Below, piece after piece: positions 52,918 through 61,495 of a stretch of 64,000 bases of DNA. Within the stretch, counting starts at the first letter, position 1. The number at the start of each line of letters is the position of its first letter. Made by a program: the position numbers and the translations under genes. Origin of the DNA: Kiloniella laminariae DSM 19542 (lineage in GTDB: Bacteria; Pseudomonadota; Alphaproteobacteria; Kiloniellales; Kiloniellaceae); the NCBI RefSeq assembly GCF_000374005.1, contig NZ_KB893168.1:184-64183 (forward strand), read 5' to 3'. The notes beneath the pieces are model-generated. The model saw only the letters and a list, made by a program, of their open reading frames with translations. It was not told the DNA's origin and searched no databases.

Positions 52918-53604
52918 ATGCGTTTAAATGCCGACTTTGACCAGACTGTTATTATTACTCCTGAGCAACGACAGAGTTCTCCTTCGCCCGTTGCCGGGGT
53001 CGAGCGCTTTATGCTGGATCGTATCGGCGGTGAAATTGCCCGGGCAACGACCATTGTCCGCTTTGCTCCGGATAAGTTCTTCCCGGAACACAGCCATGAT
53101 GGCGGCGAAGAATATCTGGTTCTGGATGGCGTGTTTTCTGACCAGTACGGGGATTTCCCGACTGGTACTTACGTCCGAAACCCGGTTGGAACCAGCCATT
53201 CTCCTCACACGATCCCGGGCTGCACCATTTTTGTAAAACTCTGGCAATTTGACCCGGAAGACCAGAAACAGATCTCCGTTAATACGCACAAATCCACCTG
53301 GAAACCTGGCCATCAATCAGGTCAGGAAATTCTGAAATTGCACCATTTCAAAAATGAAGTGGTCACTATGGAACGCTGGCAGGCAGGAAGTAAAATCGAC
53401 CGGCTGGTATTCGATGGCGGAATGGAAATCCTGCTTCTTGAAGGTCGCCTGATTGAGGCAGCAGATCCAGCAAGGATATACCCGAAAGGAACATGGTTTC
53501 GTTTCCCCGCAGCAACCAGGCTGATGTTTAACTGTCCCGAAGACTGTACATTTTTCTGCAAGACCGGCCATCTGCTCGAACGCATCGAGGCACCAGCTGT
53601 TTGA
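52918..53604 (+). CDS. ChrR-like double-cupin protein
   Basis: A 228-residue protein with two tandem cupin domains (about 10-115 and 130-220). Domain 1 has FFPEHSHDGGEEYLVLDGVF with metal-binding histidines, and domain 2 is degenerate (MEILLLEGRLIEAADP). It resembles the ChrR cupin fold, but lacks the N-terminal anti-sigma zinc domain and no sigma factor is adjacent. Possibly a small-molecule binding or dioxygenase-like protein induced through TetR. AAGGAG lies 7 nt before the ATG. Confidence 0.78.
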   Translation: MRLNADFDQTVIITPEQRQSSPSPVAGVERFMLDRIGGEIARATTIVRFAPDKFFPEHSHDGGEEYLVLDGVFSDQYGDFPTGTYVRNPVGTSHSPHTIPGCTIFVKLWQFDPEDQKQISVNTHKSTWKPGHQSGQEILKLHHFKNEVVTMERWQAGSKIDRLVFDGGMEILLLEGRLIEAADPARIYPKGTWFRFPAATRLMFNCPEDCTFFCKTGHLLERIEAPAV

Positions 53605-53623
53605 TGTCCCCTTTATAAATCAC

Positions 53624-54577
53624 TCAAACAGTTTTGCTAACAGCCCGATAAACTGACTTGGCAATGACAATGTCCTGTACTGCAACACCCGTCAGGTCGA
53701 CAACGGAAATTGCCTCGGGATTACGGACAAAAGATTTTTCAGAGTTAAGCAACTCTCCCAATTCAAGGATATTATTCTCGGTGAGAATTCCGGCCTTGTA
53801 GGCATGGGAAATTTCACCGTGATGACAGCCCTGCGATCTTGAATCGGCAACGACCCGTTCCGCAGCGGCCAGGATCTCCACATCCAGTTCCTGCTTGCCT
53901 TCGGCATCAGCCCCGATCGCTGTGATATGTGTCCCCGGTTTGATCCAGCCCCGTTTGAGTAGGGGTATTTCTGAGGGTGTGACCGTCAGAATACTGTCAA
54001 CATCAGCACAGAGTTGCTCAAGCTCCGGTTCAGCAACCACATCAAGTCCTTTTGCCTGAAGATTATCCACGCAACGCGCCAGCTTTTCCCTGTTGCGGCC
54101 CCAGACAACAAAGCGATCAAATCTTGACAACCGGGCAAGATAATTGATCAGCAGATGTGCCTGAATACCCGTGCCGACAATCCCGGCAATTCGGCTGTCC
54201 GGGCGGCTCATGGTTTCTGTTGCCAAAACACCTGCCAATGCGGTTCTGATATCTGTCAGAAGACCTTCATCATTCAGCAGAGCAACTGGCACTCCTGTTG
54301 TGGCAGAAAAGACCAGAATCATCCCGGTGCTGCTGGGCAAACCCTGTTTGGGGTTGTCATAAAAGCCACTGGAAATCTTGATAACAAAATGCGGGTCGCC
54401 TTTGATCCAGCCATATTTGATATGACAATCGCCCGGAGGATTGTCAAAACCGAGATGCCCTACAGGTGGAACAGTAACAAGTCCTGCAGAAAAATCTATA
54501 AAGCCCTGTTTCAGGGCGTGATAGATGCCCGGCAAGTCCAACGCCTGTTCAATCTGGTATCTTTCAATTATCTGCAT
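53624..54577 (-). CDS. ornithine cyclodeaminase/mu-crystallin family NAD(P) enzyme (EutC/BhcD-like candidate)
   Basis: A 317-residue oxidoreductase. Nucleotide-binding IAGIVGTGIQAHLLINYLAR (about residue 130), substrate lysine regions CHIKYGWIKG and VIKISSGFYDN, and NDEGLLTDIRTALAGVL. The family includes ornithine cyclodeaminase, ketimine reductases, alanine dehydrogenase and iminosuccinate reductase (BhcD, EutC). Because a threonine-dehydratase-like gene and an aminotransferase lie beside it, imino-acid reduction is the likeliest role; ornithine deamination cannot be excluded. Last gene of a leftward three-gene group. Confidence 0.8.
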   Translation of the reverse strand: MQIIERYQIEQALDLPGIYHALKQGFIDFSAGLVTVPPVGHLGFDNPPGDCHIKYGWIKGDPHFVIKISSGFYDNPKQGLPSSTGMILVFSATTGVPVALLNDEGLLTDIRTALAGVLATETMSRPDSRIAGIVGTGIQAHLLINYLARLSRFDRFVVWGRNREKLARCVDNLQAKGLDVVAEPELEQLCADVDSILTVTPSEIPLLKRGWIKPGTHITAIGADAEGKQELDVEILAAAERVVADSRSQGCHHGEISHAYKAGILTENNILELGELLNSEKSFVRNPEAISVVDLTGVAVQDIVIAKSVYRAVSKTV

Positions 54578-54610
54578 GGTAATCTCTAGCTGTTTATTTT
54601 TCTGAACTGG

Positions 54611-55234
54611 TTAACTGATCCTGGATTTTTCTTTCTGATCCTTGAGATAGTTGTAGATGGTCGCCCGACCCAAATTGAGAATACGTGCCACATAATTAGC
54701 TGAGTTCTTGCCGCTGAAACCTCCCTGCCCTGCCAGCTCCTCCACCAACTCACGTTTTTGCTGACGTGTCAGTGTCTCTACGCTTACCCCGCGCTCCCAG
54801 GTCCAGCTCAGAATGAATTCATTGATCCGCTCGTGCCAGTCTTCCTTGAAAAGAGCTTCAGGTTTCTCGGTATTCTGCGGAACAGAAGACAGCAGTTCCA
54901 TCACTTGCTGAAGCTGGTGAAAATGAGAAACATCCATATTGATGCAAAGCACACCAATGGCTTTGGCTTTGTCGTTCCTGACAACAACACTGATGGATTT
55001 GATCCGCCGTCCATCCCAGTTCACCTTTTCATAAGGCCCGATTACGGCTTCTCCACCCCGAAAATCTATCTCGTGTAACAGGGAGGGTTCGCCCAACTCC
55101 CGGTGGGAAAAGTTATTGGCGATATGGGCCGCAGTCTCGCTTTCCAAGTCGTGCAGGACAACCTCGACATAGGGCTGGAACAGCTTGGCAATTGCTTCAC
55201 AGACATCAACATAACGCTGTAATTCCGGGCTCAT
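54611..55234 (-). CDS. DauR-like (PAS/YheO + HTH) transcriptional regulator
   Basis: A 207-residue regulator. N-terminal YheO-like PAS domain (about 8-115; LFQPYVEVVLHDLESETAAH) and C-terminal helix-turn-helix (about 165-205; NYVARILNLGRATIYNYLKD). DauR represses D-arginine use, and relatives control D-amino or hydroxyamino acid genes. It lies between the aminotransferase and the OCD-like gene on the same strand, and probably controls the divergent unit at 56562 as well. Confidence 0.85.
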   Translation of the reverse strand: MSPELQRYVDVCEAIAKLFQPYVEVVLHDLESETAAHIANNFSHRELGEPSLLHEIDFRGGEAVIGPYEKVNWDGRRIKSISVVVRNDKAKAIGVLCINMDVSHFHQLQQVMELLSSVPQNTEKPEALFKEDWHERINEFILSWTWERGVSVETLTRQQKRELVEELAGQGGFSGKNSANYVARILNLGRATIYNYLKDQKEKSRIS

Positions 55235-55265
55235 AGGGTAAAACCTTGATGTTTTTGATAAGAAG

Positions 55266-56384
55266 TTAGTCTTCGATTTCCGTTTTTACGAACTCTGCCA
55301 GTCGCTCCAGTCCGACTTCAAGGTGGTCCGCCGGAGCACCGATACCGACACGAAAATAACCATCAAGTCCGTAGACATCACCCGGCAACAGCAAAATGCT
55401 GCGTTCTTCGCGCAAACGGTGGACCAGTTTGGTTGAGTTGATCGGCTGGGCATAGCGGACAAAAGCCATCCCCCCGGCTTTAGGTGGTACAAAAGAAAAC
55501 CTGTTGCCGTTGCGTTCCACCCAACCAGAAAGCAGCGCCAGATTTTCCTTGAGAATGCGTTTGCTACGGTTGAGAATTCTGGCCCGGCATTCCGGTTGCA
55601 AAGCAATCTGGGCAACAAATTCACTGACGGCAGAGGTTGTGATCGAGGTGTAATCCTTGCGTTGCCAGGCTTTGTAGATATCCTCTTTTGGGCCCGTCAG
55701 CCAGCCGAGCCGAAGACCCGGCAGAGCCATTGCTTTTGAAAGTCCATTCGTGACAATCGATTTCTCATAAAGATCAGCAAAGCTTGGTGTTTCCGGGCCC
55801 ACAAGTTCTGATCCCTTGTAGACTTCATCGGCGTGAAGATAGAGCCCATGATCGCTGGCAACCTGCACCAGGTCATCCATTGCCGTTCTGCTCAACAGAC
55901 TGCCCGTAGGATTGTTCGGATGACAAATTGTAATCATTTTTGTTTTTGCCGTGATTACTTTTTTCAAATCCTCAAGATCCGGTGTCCAGTCCAGCTCTTC
56001 TCTCAGGACAACCTCTTTGACGACAACACCTAATGATCTGGCCCACCCCCAAATCTGCAGATAGTTCGGCACAAAAACAATCAATTCGTCCCCTGGTTCA
56101 AGCACGGACATAACCATCAGGAAATTTGCTTCAGCAGATCCGTTTGTAACAATTACATTGTCTTCGTCTCTCGCCTGATAAAGGCGGCTGATTGTCTGGC
56201 GCAGTTCTACCGCACCGTTGGTCCAGCCATAGCCCAGCTCGATATCCAGCAGCTGTTGCTGTTCTTGCGTGCTCAGAAGCTCCCGCAAAGAATAAGGATG
56301 CACACCGCTATCAGAAAGGTTGTACTCAACAACATTTTCATAGAGGGACTGAATACGTTCGAGAGAAAATTCTTCGATTTTCAC
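55266..56384 (-). CDS. class I/II PLP aminotransferase
   Basis: A 372-residue fold-type I enzyme. NGSAEANFLMVMSVLEPGDE for phosphate binding, CHPNNPTGSLLSRTAMDDL, and the PLP lysine in VTNGLSKAMALPGLRLGW. The start is GTG at 56384. Substrate unknown; its neighbours suggest an amino or hydroxyamino acid that enters the EutB/EutC-like steps. Class V BhcA of the hydroxyaspartate cycle is not the same type, from memory. Confidence 0.82.
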   Translation of the reverse strand: MKIEEFSLERIQSLYENVVEYNLSDSGVHPYSLRELLSTQEQQQLLDIELGYGWTNGAVELRQTISRLYQARDEDNVIVTNGSAEANFLMVMSVLEPGDELIVFVPNYLQIWGWARSLGVVVKEVVLREELDWTPDLEDLKKVITAKTKMITICHPNNPTGSLLSRTAMDDLVQVASDHGLYLHADEVYKGSELVGPETPSFADLYEKSIVTNGLSKAMALPGLRLGWLTGPKEDIYKAWQRKDYTSITTSAVSEFVAQIALQPECRARILNRSKRILKENLALLSGWVERNGNRFSFVPPKAGGMAFVRYAQPINSTKLVHRLREERSILLLPGDVYGLDGYFRVGIGAPADHLEVGLERLAEFVKTEIED

Positions 56385-56444
56385 AGGACAAAACCTTTCT
56401 GATTAATTGCCCTCTTTCCAGATCAAGTTAGAGAGGGACGCCAA

Positions 56445-56553
56445 ATTGTCCTTGCAGATCTAACACAAAGCAAATGGACAAAAAAGTCTATATTGGACAA
56501 TTAGTATATTTCGTGATTTATTGTCCCGATCAAATATGGTTCCCTATTGGACA
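56445..56553. promoter_or_regulatory. five copies of an ATTGGACA/TGTCC motif
   Basis: ATTGTCC (56445-56451), ATGGACA (56474-56480), ATTGGACAAT (56492-56501), ATTGTCC (56520-56526) and ATTGGACA (56546-56553), in both orientations, fill the divergent region between the aminotransferase (start 56384) and the dehydratase (start 56562). The central copy is nearly palindromic. Likely operator array for the DauR-like regulator. Confidence 0.5.
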
Positions 56554-56561
56554 GACAGACA

Positions 56562-57569
56562 ATGACATCCATCAAGACCACTTCGACCAAAGGTGCCTTT
56601 TCCGGCCCTATATCAGCTGTAGCTATCCTTCTGGCGAGCAACCGAATTACACCTTATATCCTCAGAACACCTCTGATCTACTCCAGAGCTTTGTCGAAAG
56701 AGACAGGAGCAGAGATCTGGTTGAAACTGGAAAACATCCAGAACACGGGCAGTTTTAAAATAAGGGGCGCTGCAAACCGTATTCTCCAGCTCAGCGAAGA
56801 AGAAAAACGGCGCGGAATTATAACAGTTTCCAGTGGAAATCACGGGCGTGCAGTAGCACAGGTGGCCCAAAAGGCCGGGATTGAAGCAACCATTTGTCTG
56901 TCAAAGCTTGTGCCTGAAAACAAGGTCGAGGCCATCAGATCCTATGGCGCTATTGTTCATATAGCTGGAAACAGCCAGGATGAGGCGCAGGAAGAAGCAG
57001 AGCGGTTGATCCTGGAGAAAAAACTGGTCTGGATTTCAGCTTTTGATGATCCGGTAATCATTACAGGCCAGGGGACAATCGGTCTCGAAATTCTGCAGGA
57101 TATGCCCGATTGCGACATGATTGTAACGCCTTTGTCCGGAGGCGGTTTGCTTGCCGGAATTGCCTTGGCAACAAAATCCCTTTCCTCCCACACCCGTGTT
57201 GTTGGTGTGTCGATGGAGATTGAACCCGGCATGGTTCGCAGCCTTGAAGCCGGAAAACCGGTCAATGTTGACGAACACCCCAGCCTGGCAGATGCCCTTG
57301 GGGGATCTATTGGTCTGGACAACCGTTATTCCTTCCCCTATGTCAGAGACTATATGGATCAGGCGGTTCTGGTCAGTGAAGAATCCCTGGCTCCGGCCCT
57401 GCGCTATACCTTCGAGAATGAGGGACTGGTTATCGAAGGCGGCAGCGCGACTACTGTTGCGGCCCTGCTTGCCGGGAAACTCGGCGATATCAAAGGCAAA
57501 AAAATTGCTGTTGTACTCACTGGCCGAAACATTGCGACCGACAAAGTGATCAAGGCCATTACGGAATAA
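56562..57569 (+). CDS. threonine-dehydratase-like PLP enzyme (EutB/hydroxyaspartate dehydratase-like)
   Basis: A 335-residue fold-type II PLP enzyme. PLP lysine in LENIQNTGSFKIRGAANRIL, phosphate loop VTPLSGGGLLAGIALA, and SSGNHGRAVAQVAQKAG, without an ACT regulatory domain. Such enzymes include catabolic threonine/serine dehydratases, EutB of ectoine use and BhcB (beta-hydroxyaspartate dehydratase). The pairing with an OCD-family gene favours an EutB/BhcB-like step. TTG at 56547 is in frame; ATG at 56562 is preferred. Confidence 0.8.
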   Translation: MTSIKTTSTKGAFSGPISAVAILLASNRITPYILRTPLIYSRALSKETGAEIWLKLENIQNTGSFKIRGAANRILQLSEEEKRRGIITVSSGNHGRAVAQVAQKAGIEATICLSKLVPENKVEAIRSYGAIVHIAGNSQDEAQEEAERLILEKKLVWISAFDDPVIITGQGTIGLEILQDMPDCDMIVTPLSGGGLLAGIALATKSLSSHTRVVGVSMEIEPGMVRSLEAGKPVNVDEHPSLADALGGSIGLDNRYSFPYVRDYMDQAVLVSEESLAPALRYTFENEGLVIEGGSATTVAALLAGKLGDIKGKKIAVVLTGRNIATDKVIKAITE

Positions 57570-57659
57570 ATCTGTGCTTCAGTCACCGTTAGCTCTGATT
57601 TCGATCAACAATCTTTACCGCATCCGCGAAAAGAACTTGAGTTGACGGTGATTTCATGG

Positions 57660-57749
57660 CTCCTAATAGGCCGATTTTTAACAGCTGCCTTTACTGCAGG
57701 CAGCCCGGGTTTCCAAGTCCTGCACGGGGCTGGTTTACGCTATTAGGAG
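57660..57749 (+). promoter_or_regulatory. structured leader of ppa with possible ribosome-site sequestration
   Basis: CTCCTAATAG (57660-57669) is the exact reverse complement of CTATTAGGAG (57740-57749), which holds the ppa Shine-Dalgarno sequence. Between them GCTGCCT (57684-57690) pairs with AGGCAGC (57698-57704), and CAGCCC (57701-57706) may pair with GGGCTG downstream. However, TTGACG (57642-57647) with TAATAG (57664-57669) could be a promoter, in which case the left arm would not be transcribed. Confidence 0.4.
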
Positions 57750-57756
57750 AAGTCTT

Positions 57757-58281
57757 ATGGACATTAACAAGGTATCAATCGGCAAAGACGCCCCTTGGGA
57801 TGTAAACGTCGTTATCGAGGTTCCGCTTCATTCTTCAGTCAAGTACGAACTCGATAAAGAGTCCGGTGCCATCGAAGTTGACCGCTTCTTGCACACACCG
57901 ATGCACTATCCCTGTAACTATGGTTTTGTGCCACACACTCTTTCCGATGATGGTGATCCCGCTGACGTTCTCGTGGTTGGTTCTTTGCCAATCCTGCCAG
58001 GTGCCGTTATCCGGGTCCGTCCTGTCGGCGTTCTGGTGATGGAAGACGAAGCAGGTCAGGATGAAAAGATCCTTGCCGTTCCTGTAACCAAGCTTGATCC
58101 AAACTACAAAAACATCAAGGAATATACGGACCTTCCGGAAAACCTTATCGCCCAGATCGGCCATTTCTTTGAACATTACAAAGATCTGGAAAGCGGCAAG
58201 TGGGTCAAGGTAAAGGGCTGGGAAGGCGCTGATGTTGCTGCCAAGATGATCCAGCAGGCGATTGATAACGCTGCAAAATAA
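57757..58281 (+). CDS. ppa: inorganic pyrophosphatase
   Basis: A 174-residue family I pyrophosphatase hydrolysing PPi in the cytoplasm. Metal-binding aspartates in DDGDPADVLVV (about residues 64-74), MHYPCNYGFVPHT, and GVLVMEDEAGQDEKIL. The ATG at 57757 follows AGGAG at 57745-57749. Single gene between its own leader and a terminator. Confidence 0.95.
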   Translation: MDINKVSIGKDAPWDVNVVIEVPLHSSVKYELDKESGAIEVDRFLHTPMHYPCNYGFVPHTLSDDGDPADVLVVGSLPILPGAVIRVRPVGVLVMEDEAGQDEKILAVPVTKLDPNYKNIKEYTDLPENLIAQIGHFFEHYKDLESGKWVKVKGWEGADVAAKMIQQAIDNAAK

Positions 58282-58308
58282 CGAATACCACTAAATTTTG
58301 TGATTTAT

Positions 58309-58340
58309 AGAGGGGGCCTTGTTGGCTCCCTCTTTTGTTT
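58309..58340 (+). terminator. intrinsic terminator of ppa
   Basis: AGAGGGGGCC (58309-58318) pairs with GGCTCCCTCT (58324-58333), with one G-U pair, followed by TTTGTTTT. Confidence 0.8.
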
Positions 58341-58417
58341 TATTGGATTGTGTTTACAGCTTCCCTCTTCCCGGCTAACAATAATCAGGTTTCCTTTCCC
58401 CAATTATCTGGTTTGCC

Positions 58418-59422
58418 ATGCTGACCGAGTTCAATCCTTCCGTCTCACTTGCTTTTCTGCCCACTCCCTTGCAGGCTCTTGATCGACTGTCTGATTATCT
58501 GGGCGGCCCCAGAATATGGATAAAGCGGGATGACTGTACCGGCCTTGCCGGTGGCGGCAACAAAACCCGTAAACTCGAGTTCCTGATTGCTGATGCCCTT
58601 GAAAAGGGTGCTGACAGCATTATTACGACCGGAGGATTGCAATCAAACCACGTCCGGCAAACCGCTGCGGCAGCAGCCCGATATGGGCTGGATTGTTATC
58701 TGATACTCGTCAGGAACGTTGAATGGTCCGACCCTGCCTATCAAACCTCAGGGAACAGAACACTGGACCACCTGCTCGGTGCCAAAGTTTCAGTATATCC
58801 GGCAGGAACTGATCGCGATCAGATAATGGTTGATCTGGCAGAAAATCTGAAAACAGAAGGCAAGACACCCTACATTATTCCTGTTGGTGGCTCCAATGCT
58901 ACTGGTGCCCTTGGCTACGCAACAGCCGCAATGGAACTGCTCGACCAGTGCCGCTCGCAAAAAACCACACCAAAAGCCCTGTATCATGCCACCTCAAGCG
59001 GCGGGACACAGGCAGGCCTCATTGCAGGACTGATCAGTGCCAAACGCCCCTTCCCGGTTATCGGCATCGAGGTTGATGGCAAAGCTGACCCTGTTAGAGA
59101 GGCAATACTGGAAATTGTCCCCCGAACCCTTGAAAAGCTCGGGCGTTTTGAACGCTGGGACCCCGATCATGATCTTGAAGTTGTTACAGGCTACAGCGGG
59201 GAAAGTTACGGATTGCCAACTGACGCAGGTCAAAAAGCCATGGAACTTCTGGCCCGGATCGAAGGCATCCTGCTTGATCCGGTCTATACAGCCAAAGGTT
59301 TTGCTGGATTGCTTGATCATATCCGTCAGGGTCGCTTTAAAAAATCTGATACGGTGATTTTCCTGCATACGGGTGGCGCGCAGGCAATCGGTGCCTATCC
59401 TTCACTTTTTGTTCCTGAATAG
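58418..59422 (+). CDS. L-cysteate sulfo-lyase/D-cysteine desulfhydrase family PLP lyase
   Basis: A 334-residue fold-type II PLP enzyme. It starts LAFLPTPLQALDRLSDYLGG, with the lysine in GLAGGGNKTRKLEFL, TTGGLQSNHVRQTAAAAARY, and SSGGTQAGLIAGL. These match both CuyA (cysteate to pyruvate, sulfite and ammonia) and DcyD (D-cysteine to pyruvate and sulfide). No sulfonate transporter is adjacent, so the choice is open. The methyltransferase gene follows 6 bp later. Confidence 0.86.
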   Translation: MLTEFNPSVSLAFLPTPLQALDRLSDYLGGPRIWIKRDDCTGLAGGGNKTRKLEFLIADALEKGADSIITTGGLQSNHVRQTAAAAARYGLDCYLILVRNVEWSDPAYQTSGNRTLDHLLGAKVSVYPAGTDRDQIMVDLAENLKTEGKTPYIIPVGGSNATGALGYATAAMELLDQCRSQKTTPKALYHATSSGGTQAGLIAGLISAKRPFPVIGIEVDGKADPVREAILEIVPRTLEKLGRFERWDPDHDLEVVTGYSGESYGLPTDAGQKAMELLARIEGILLDPVYTAKGFAGLLDHIRQGRFKKSDTVIFLHTGGAQAIGAYPSLFVPE

Positions 59423-59428
59423 CCATCC

Positions 59429-60199
59429 ATGCCCCCAATTATTCAAAGACCAGCTGTCCGTGCCTTTCTGGCTCAGATTTTTGCTGTTGGAATAACGCTT
59501 CTACTCTGGAAAACTGTTCCAATACTTACACAAACGGTTATAGGAATCTGGTTGCTTCCGGCCCTGTGGGGTCTGACAGCTGCAATTTTGGGATCAAGCC
59601 TTCTGGCCCTCCCGATCTGGTGGGGTTTTATCAATTTTGTTTTTCCGTTGGCTCTGTTTATCGCCAGTGGTTTTGCTCTCCCGGGCTGGATTTATCTGGT
59701 CGCATTTCTGCTTTGTCTAGCTGTTTTCTGGAACGTTGGCAGCGAAAGAGTTCCCCTTTACCTGACCAATAAAAAAACCTGGGAAGCCCTCTCTGATTTG
59801 CTGCCTGCCAAGGAAAAGGTTTCTTTTGTCGATATCGGTAGTGGTATTGGTGGCACAGTCATGTACCTGGGAAAACAACAGCCGCAGGGTCTTTTCACAG
59901 GGATAGAAAATGCCCCTATCCCCTTTATCATTTCATGGTTCTGGCAAAAGCTGACACAGGCACCGAATGTCACCTGTTGTTATGGCGACTACTGGCAGAT
60001 GGATTTGTCATCCCAGGATATCGTCTATTGCTTTCTGTCACCTGAACCAATGCCGCGTGTTTATGAAAAAGCGGCCAGGGAGTTGAAAAGTGGGGCCATA
60101 CTGATCAGTAATTCTTTTGATGTTCCCGGGCACCTCCCGGATCAGGTTATCGAGCTGGATGATCAAAGAAAGACCAGACTATTGATTTGGCGGTTTTAA
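59429..60199 (+). CDS. membrane-anchored class I SAM-dependent methyltransferase-like protein
   Basis: A 256-residue protein. Three to four N-terminal membrane helices (about 12-105) are followed by a Rossmann methyltransferase-like domain with motif I FVDIGSGIGGTVMYLG (about 133-148), the acidic TGIENAP and a later VYCFLSPEPMPRVY. Substrate unknown; the membrane anchor suggests a lipid or membrane-protein target. It follows the lyase gene by 6 bp. Confidence 0.72.
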   Translation: MPPIIQRPAVRAFLAQIFAVGITLLLWKTVPILTQTVIGIWLLPALWGLTAAILGSSLLALPIWWGFINFVFPLALFIASGFALPGWIYLVAFLLCLAVFWNVGSERVPLYLTNKKTWEALSDLLPAKEKVSFVDIGSGIGGTVMYLGKQQPQGLFTGIENAPIPFIISWFWQKLTQAPNVTCCYGDYWQMDLSSQDIVYCFLSPEPMPRVYEKAARELKSGAILISNSFDVPGHLPDQVIELDDQRKTRLLIWRF

Positions 60200-60237
60200 C
60201 TGAACGATTGGCCATAGAGAAAACTGTTGGGTGAATT

Positions 60238-60876
60238 ATGAAACGTATCTGCTTTGTTGGCGCTTCGATTATGGAAGGCATGGGGGATGAGGATAATCTC
60301 GGTCTTCCTGCTCGTTTAACCCTGTTGGAAAGAAGCAAGAACAGAGATTTTATTCCCTATAACCTCGGGATCAGAGGACAAACACTGCGGGAAATATCTC
60401 TGCGGGCGTCACAGGAATGCCTAGCCCGCTTTGGGAACAGCTCAGATACAGGAATTGTACTGGCAACAGGATCAAATGATTTTGCCATGCTGGAACAGGG
60501 GCTGCCACGAACCCCGCCGCATCGAGCTATGCAACAGCTTAAAAATCTGATTCAGCAGCTCCAGGAGATCGCCCCTCTTGTGGTTTTTGGGCCGACACCC
60601 GTCGATGAAACAAAAATGCCAGTACTGTCGCCCCAGTCAAACATGTTGTTTTATTTTAGCAACAACAGCCTGGCATCGGCCTCTCAAGGCTATCAACAGG
60701 TTTGTGCCGCAGAAAATACCCCTTATCTGGATATCTTTTCCATTTTACAGAACAATCCAGACTATCTTGCTGGCCTAAGAGAAAATGACGGTCTTCATTC
60801 CAATGCAGTTGGTTATCAGGCCATGGCCCGGGCTTTATCAGAATCATCCATCTGGGAAAGCTTTTTTACCGACTAA
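60238..60876 (+). CDS. SGNH/GDSL-family hydrolase
   Basis: A 212-residue esterase-like protein. Ser10 in CFVGASIMEG (block I), Gly and Asn in YNLGIRGQTL and ATGSNDFAML (blocks II-III), and the Asp-His pair in NDGLHSNAVGY (block V). No signal peptide, so cytoplasmic. It lies 38 bp after the methyltransferase-like gene, so the three genes from 58418 may be one unit. Natural ester unknown. Confidence 0.85.
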   Translation: MKRICFVGASIMEGMGDEDNLGLPARLTLLERSKNRDFIPYNLGIRGQTLREISLRASQECLARFGNSSDTGIVLATGSNDFAMLEQGLPRTPPHRAMQQLKNLIQQLQEIAPLVVFGPTPVDETKMPVLSPQSNMLFYFSNNSLASASQGYQQVCAAENTPYLDIFSILQNNPDYLAGLRENDGLHSNAVGYQAMARALSESSIWESFFTD

Positions 60877-60900
60877 TATTTTTCTGACTTAAAGCCTGAA

Positions 60901-61380
60901 TTAGAGAGGGTATTCAAGGCCGACCTTGACCTGTTCCATAACAACGGTGGTATTGAATTCGTGGATTGCCGGATTATCAAAAAACGCCCGCCGGGTAAAA
61001 TGTTCATATTCGACAATATCTCTGGCCGTCACAATCAGAATAAAGTCGAAAGCCCCCGTCACATAATAACACTGCTGCACTTCGGCATAAGTCATCATGT
61101 CACGTTTAAAGGCATCAATAACATCGGAACGTCCCCGTTTCACAACAATCTGGACCAGTAAAGTTAGCCGGTTTTCCACGGCGTCCGGAGACAGGATCGC
61201 AACTTCCCGGACAATTGCTCCTGTATCGCGAAGACGTTTGATCCGACGTTGACAGGCTGTTGCGGACAGGCCAACTTTTTCAGCAATCTGTTCAGAAGTA
61301 AAACGGGTACTCTGCTGCAGACAACGCAGAATAGAGCGATCAAAGCCATCAAGATCCATGTAGGCACCGATATTAATCAT
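60901..61380 (-). CDS. Lrp/AsnC-family transcriptional regulator
   Basis: A 159-residue regulator with an N-terminal helix-turn-helix (about 10-60; FTSEQIAEKVGLSATACQRR) and an Asp/amino-acid-binding RAM domain (about 75-150). ATG at 61359 (MDLDGFDRSILRCLQQ) is the family start and may be the real one. It is divergent from the EamA exporter at 61496, a common arrangement. Confidence 0.86.
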   Translation of the reverse strand: MINIGAYMDLDGFDRSILRCLQQSTRFTSEQIAEKVGLSATACQRRIKRLRDTGAIVREVAILSPDAVENRLTLLVQIVVKRGRSDVIDAFKRDMMTYAEVQQCYYVTGAFDFILIVTARDIVEYEHFTRRAFFDNPAIHEFNTTVVMEQVKVGLEYPL

Positions 61381-61495
61381 TTTAAGCAGGTAATTTGCAT
61401 AAATTATACCTGCAGGAAGAGAATTATGCAGTTATTCAGCATTAAAATACAATAAACTCTTGCTCTTCTCAGCCTAAAAAATCACATCGGGTATA

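Noticed and set aside
53624-57569. A complete beta-hydroxyaspartate cycle (bhcABCD)
   Set aside because: The aldolase BhcC is missing and the aminotransferase is not of the class I remember for BhcA.
53624-57569. An ectoine-utilisation operon
   Set aside because: EutA, EutD/DoeA, EutE/DoeB and an ectoine transporter are absent.
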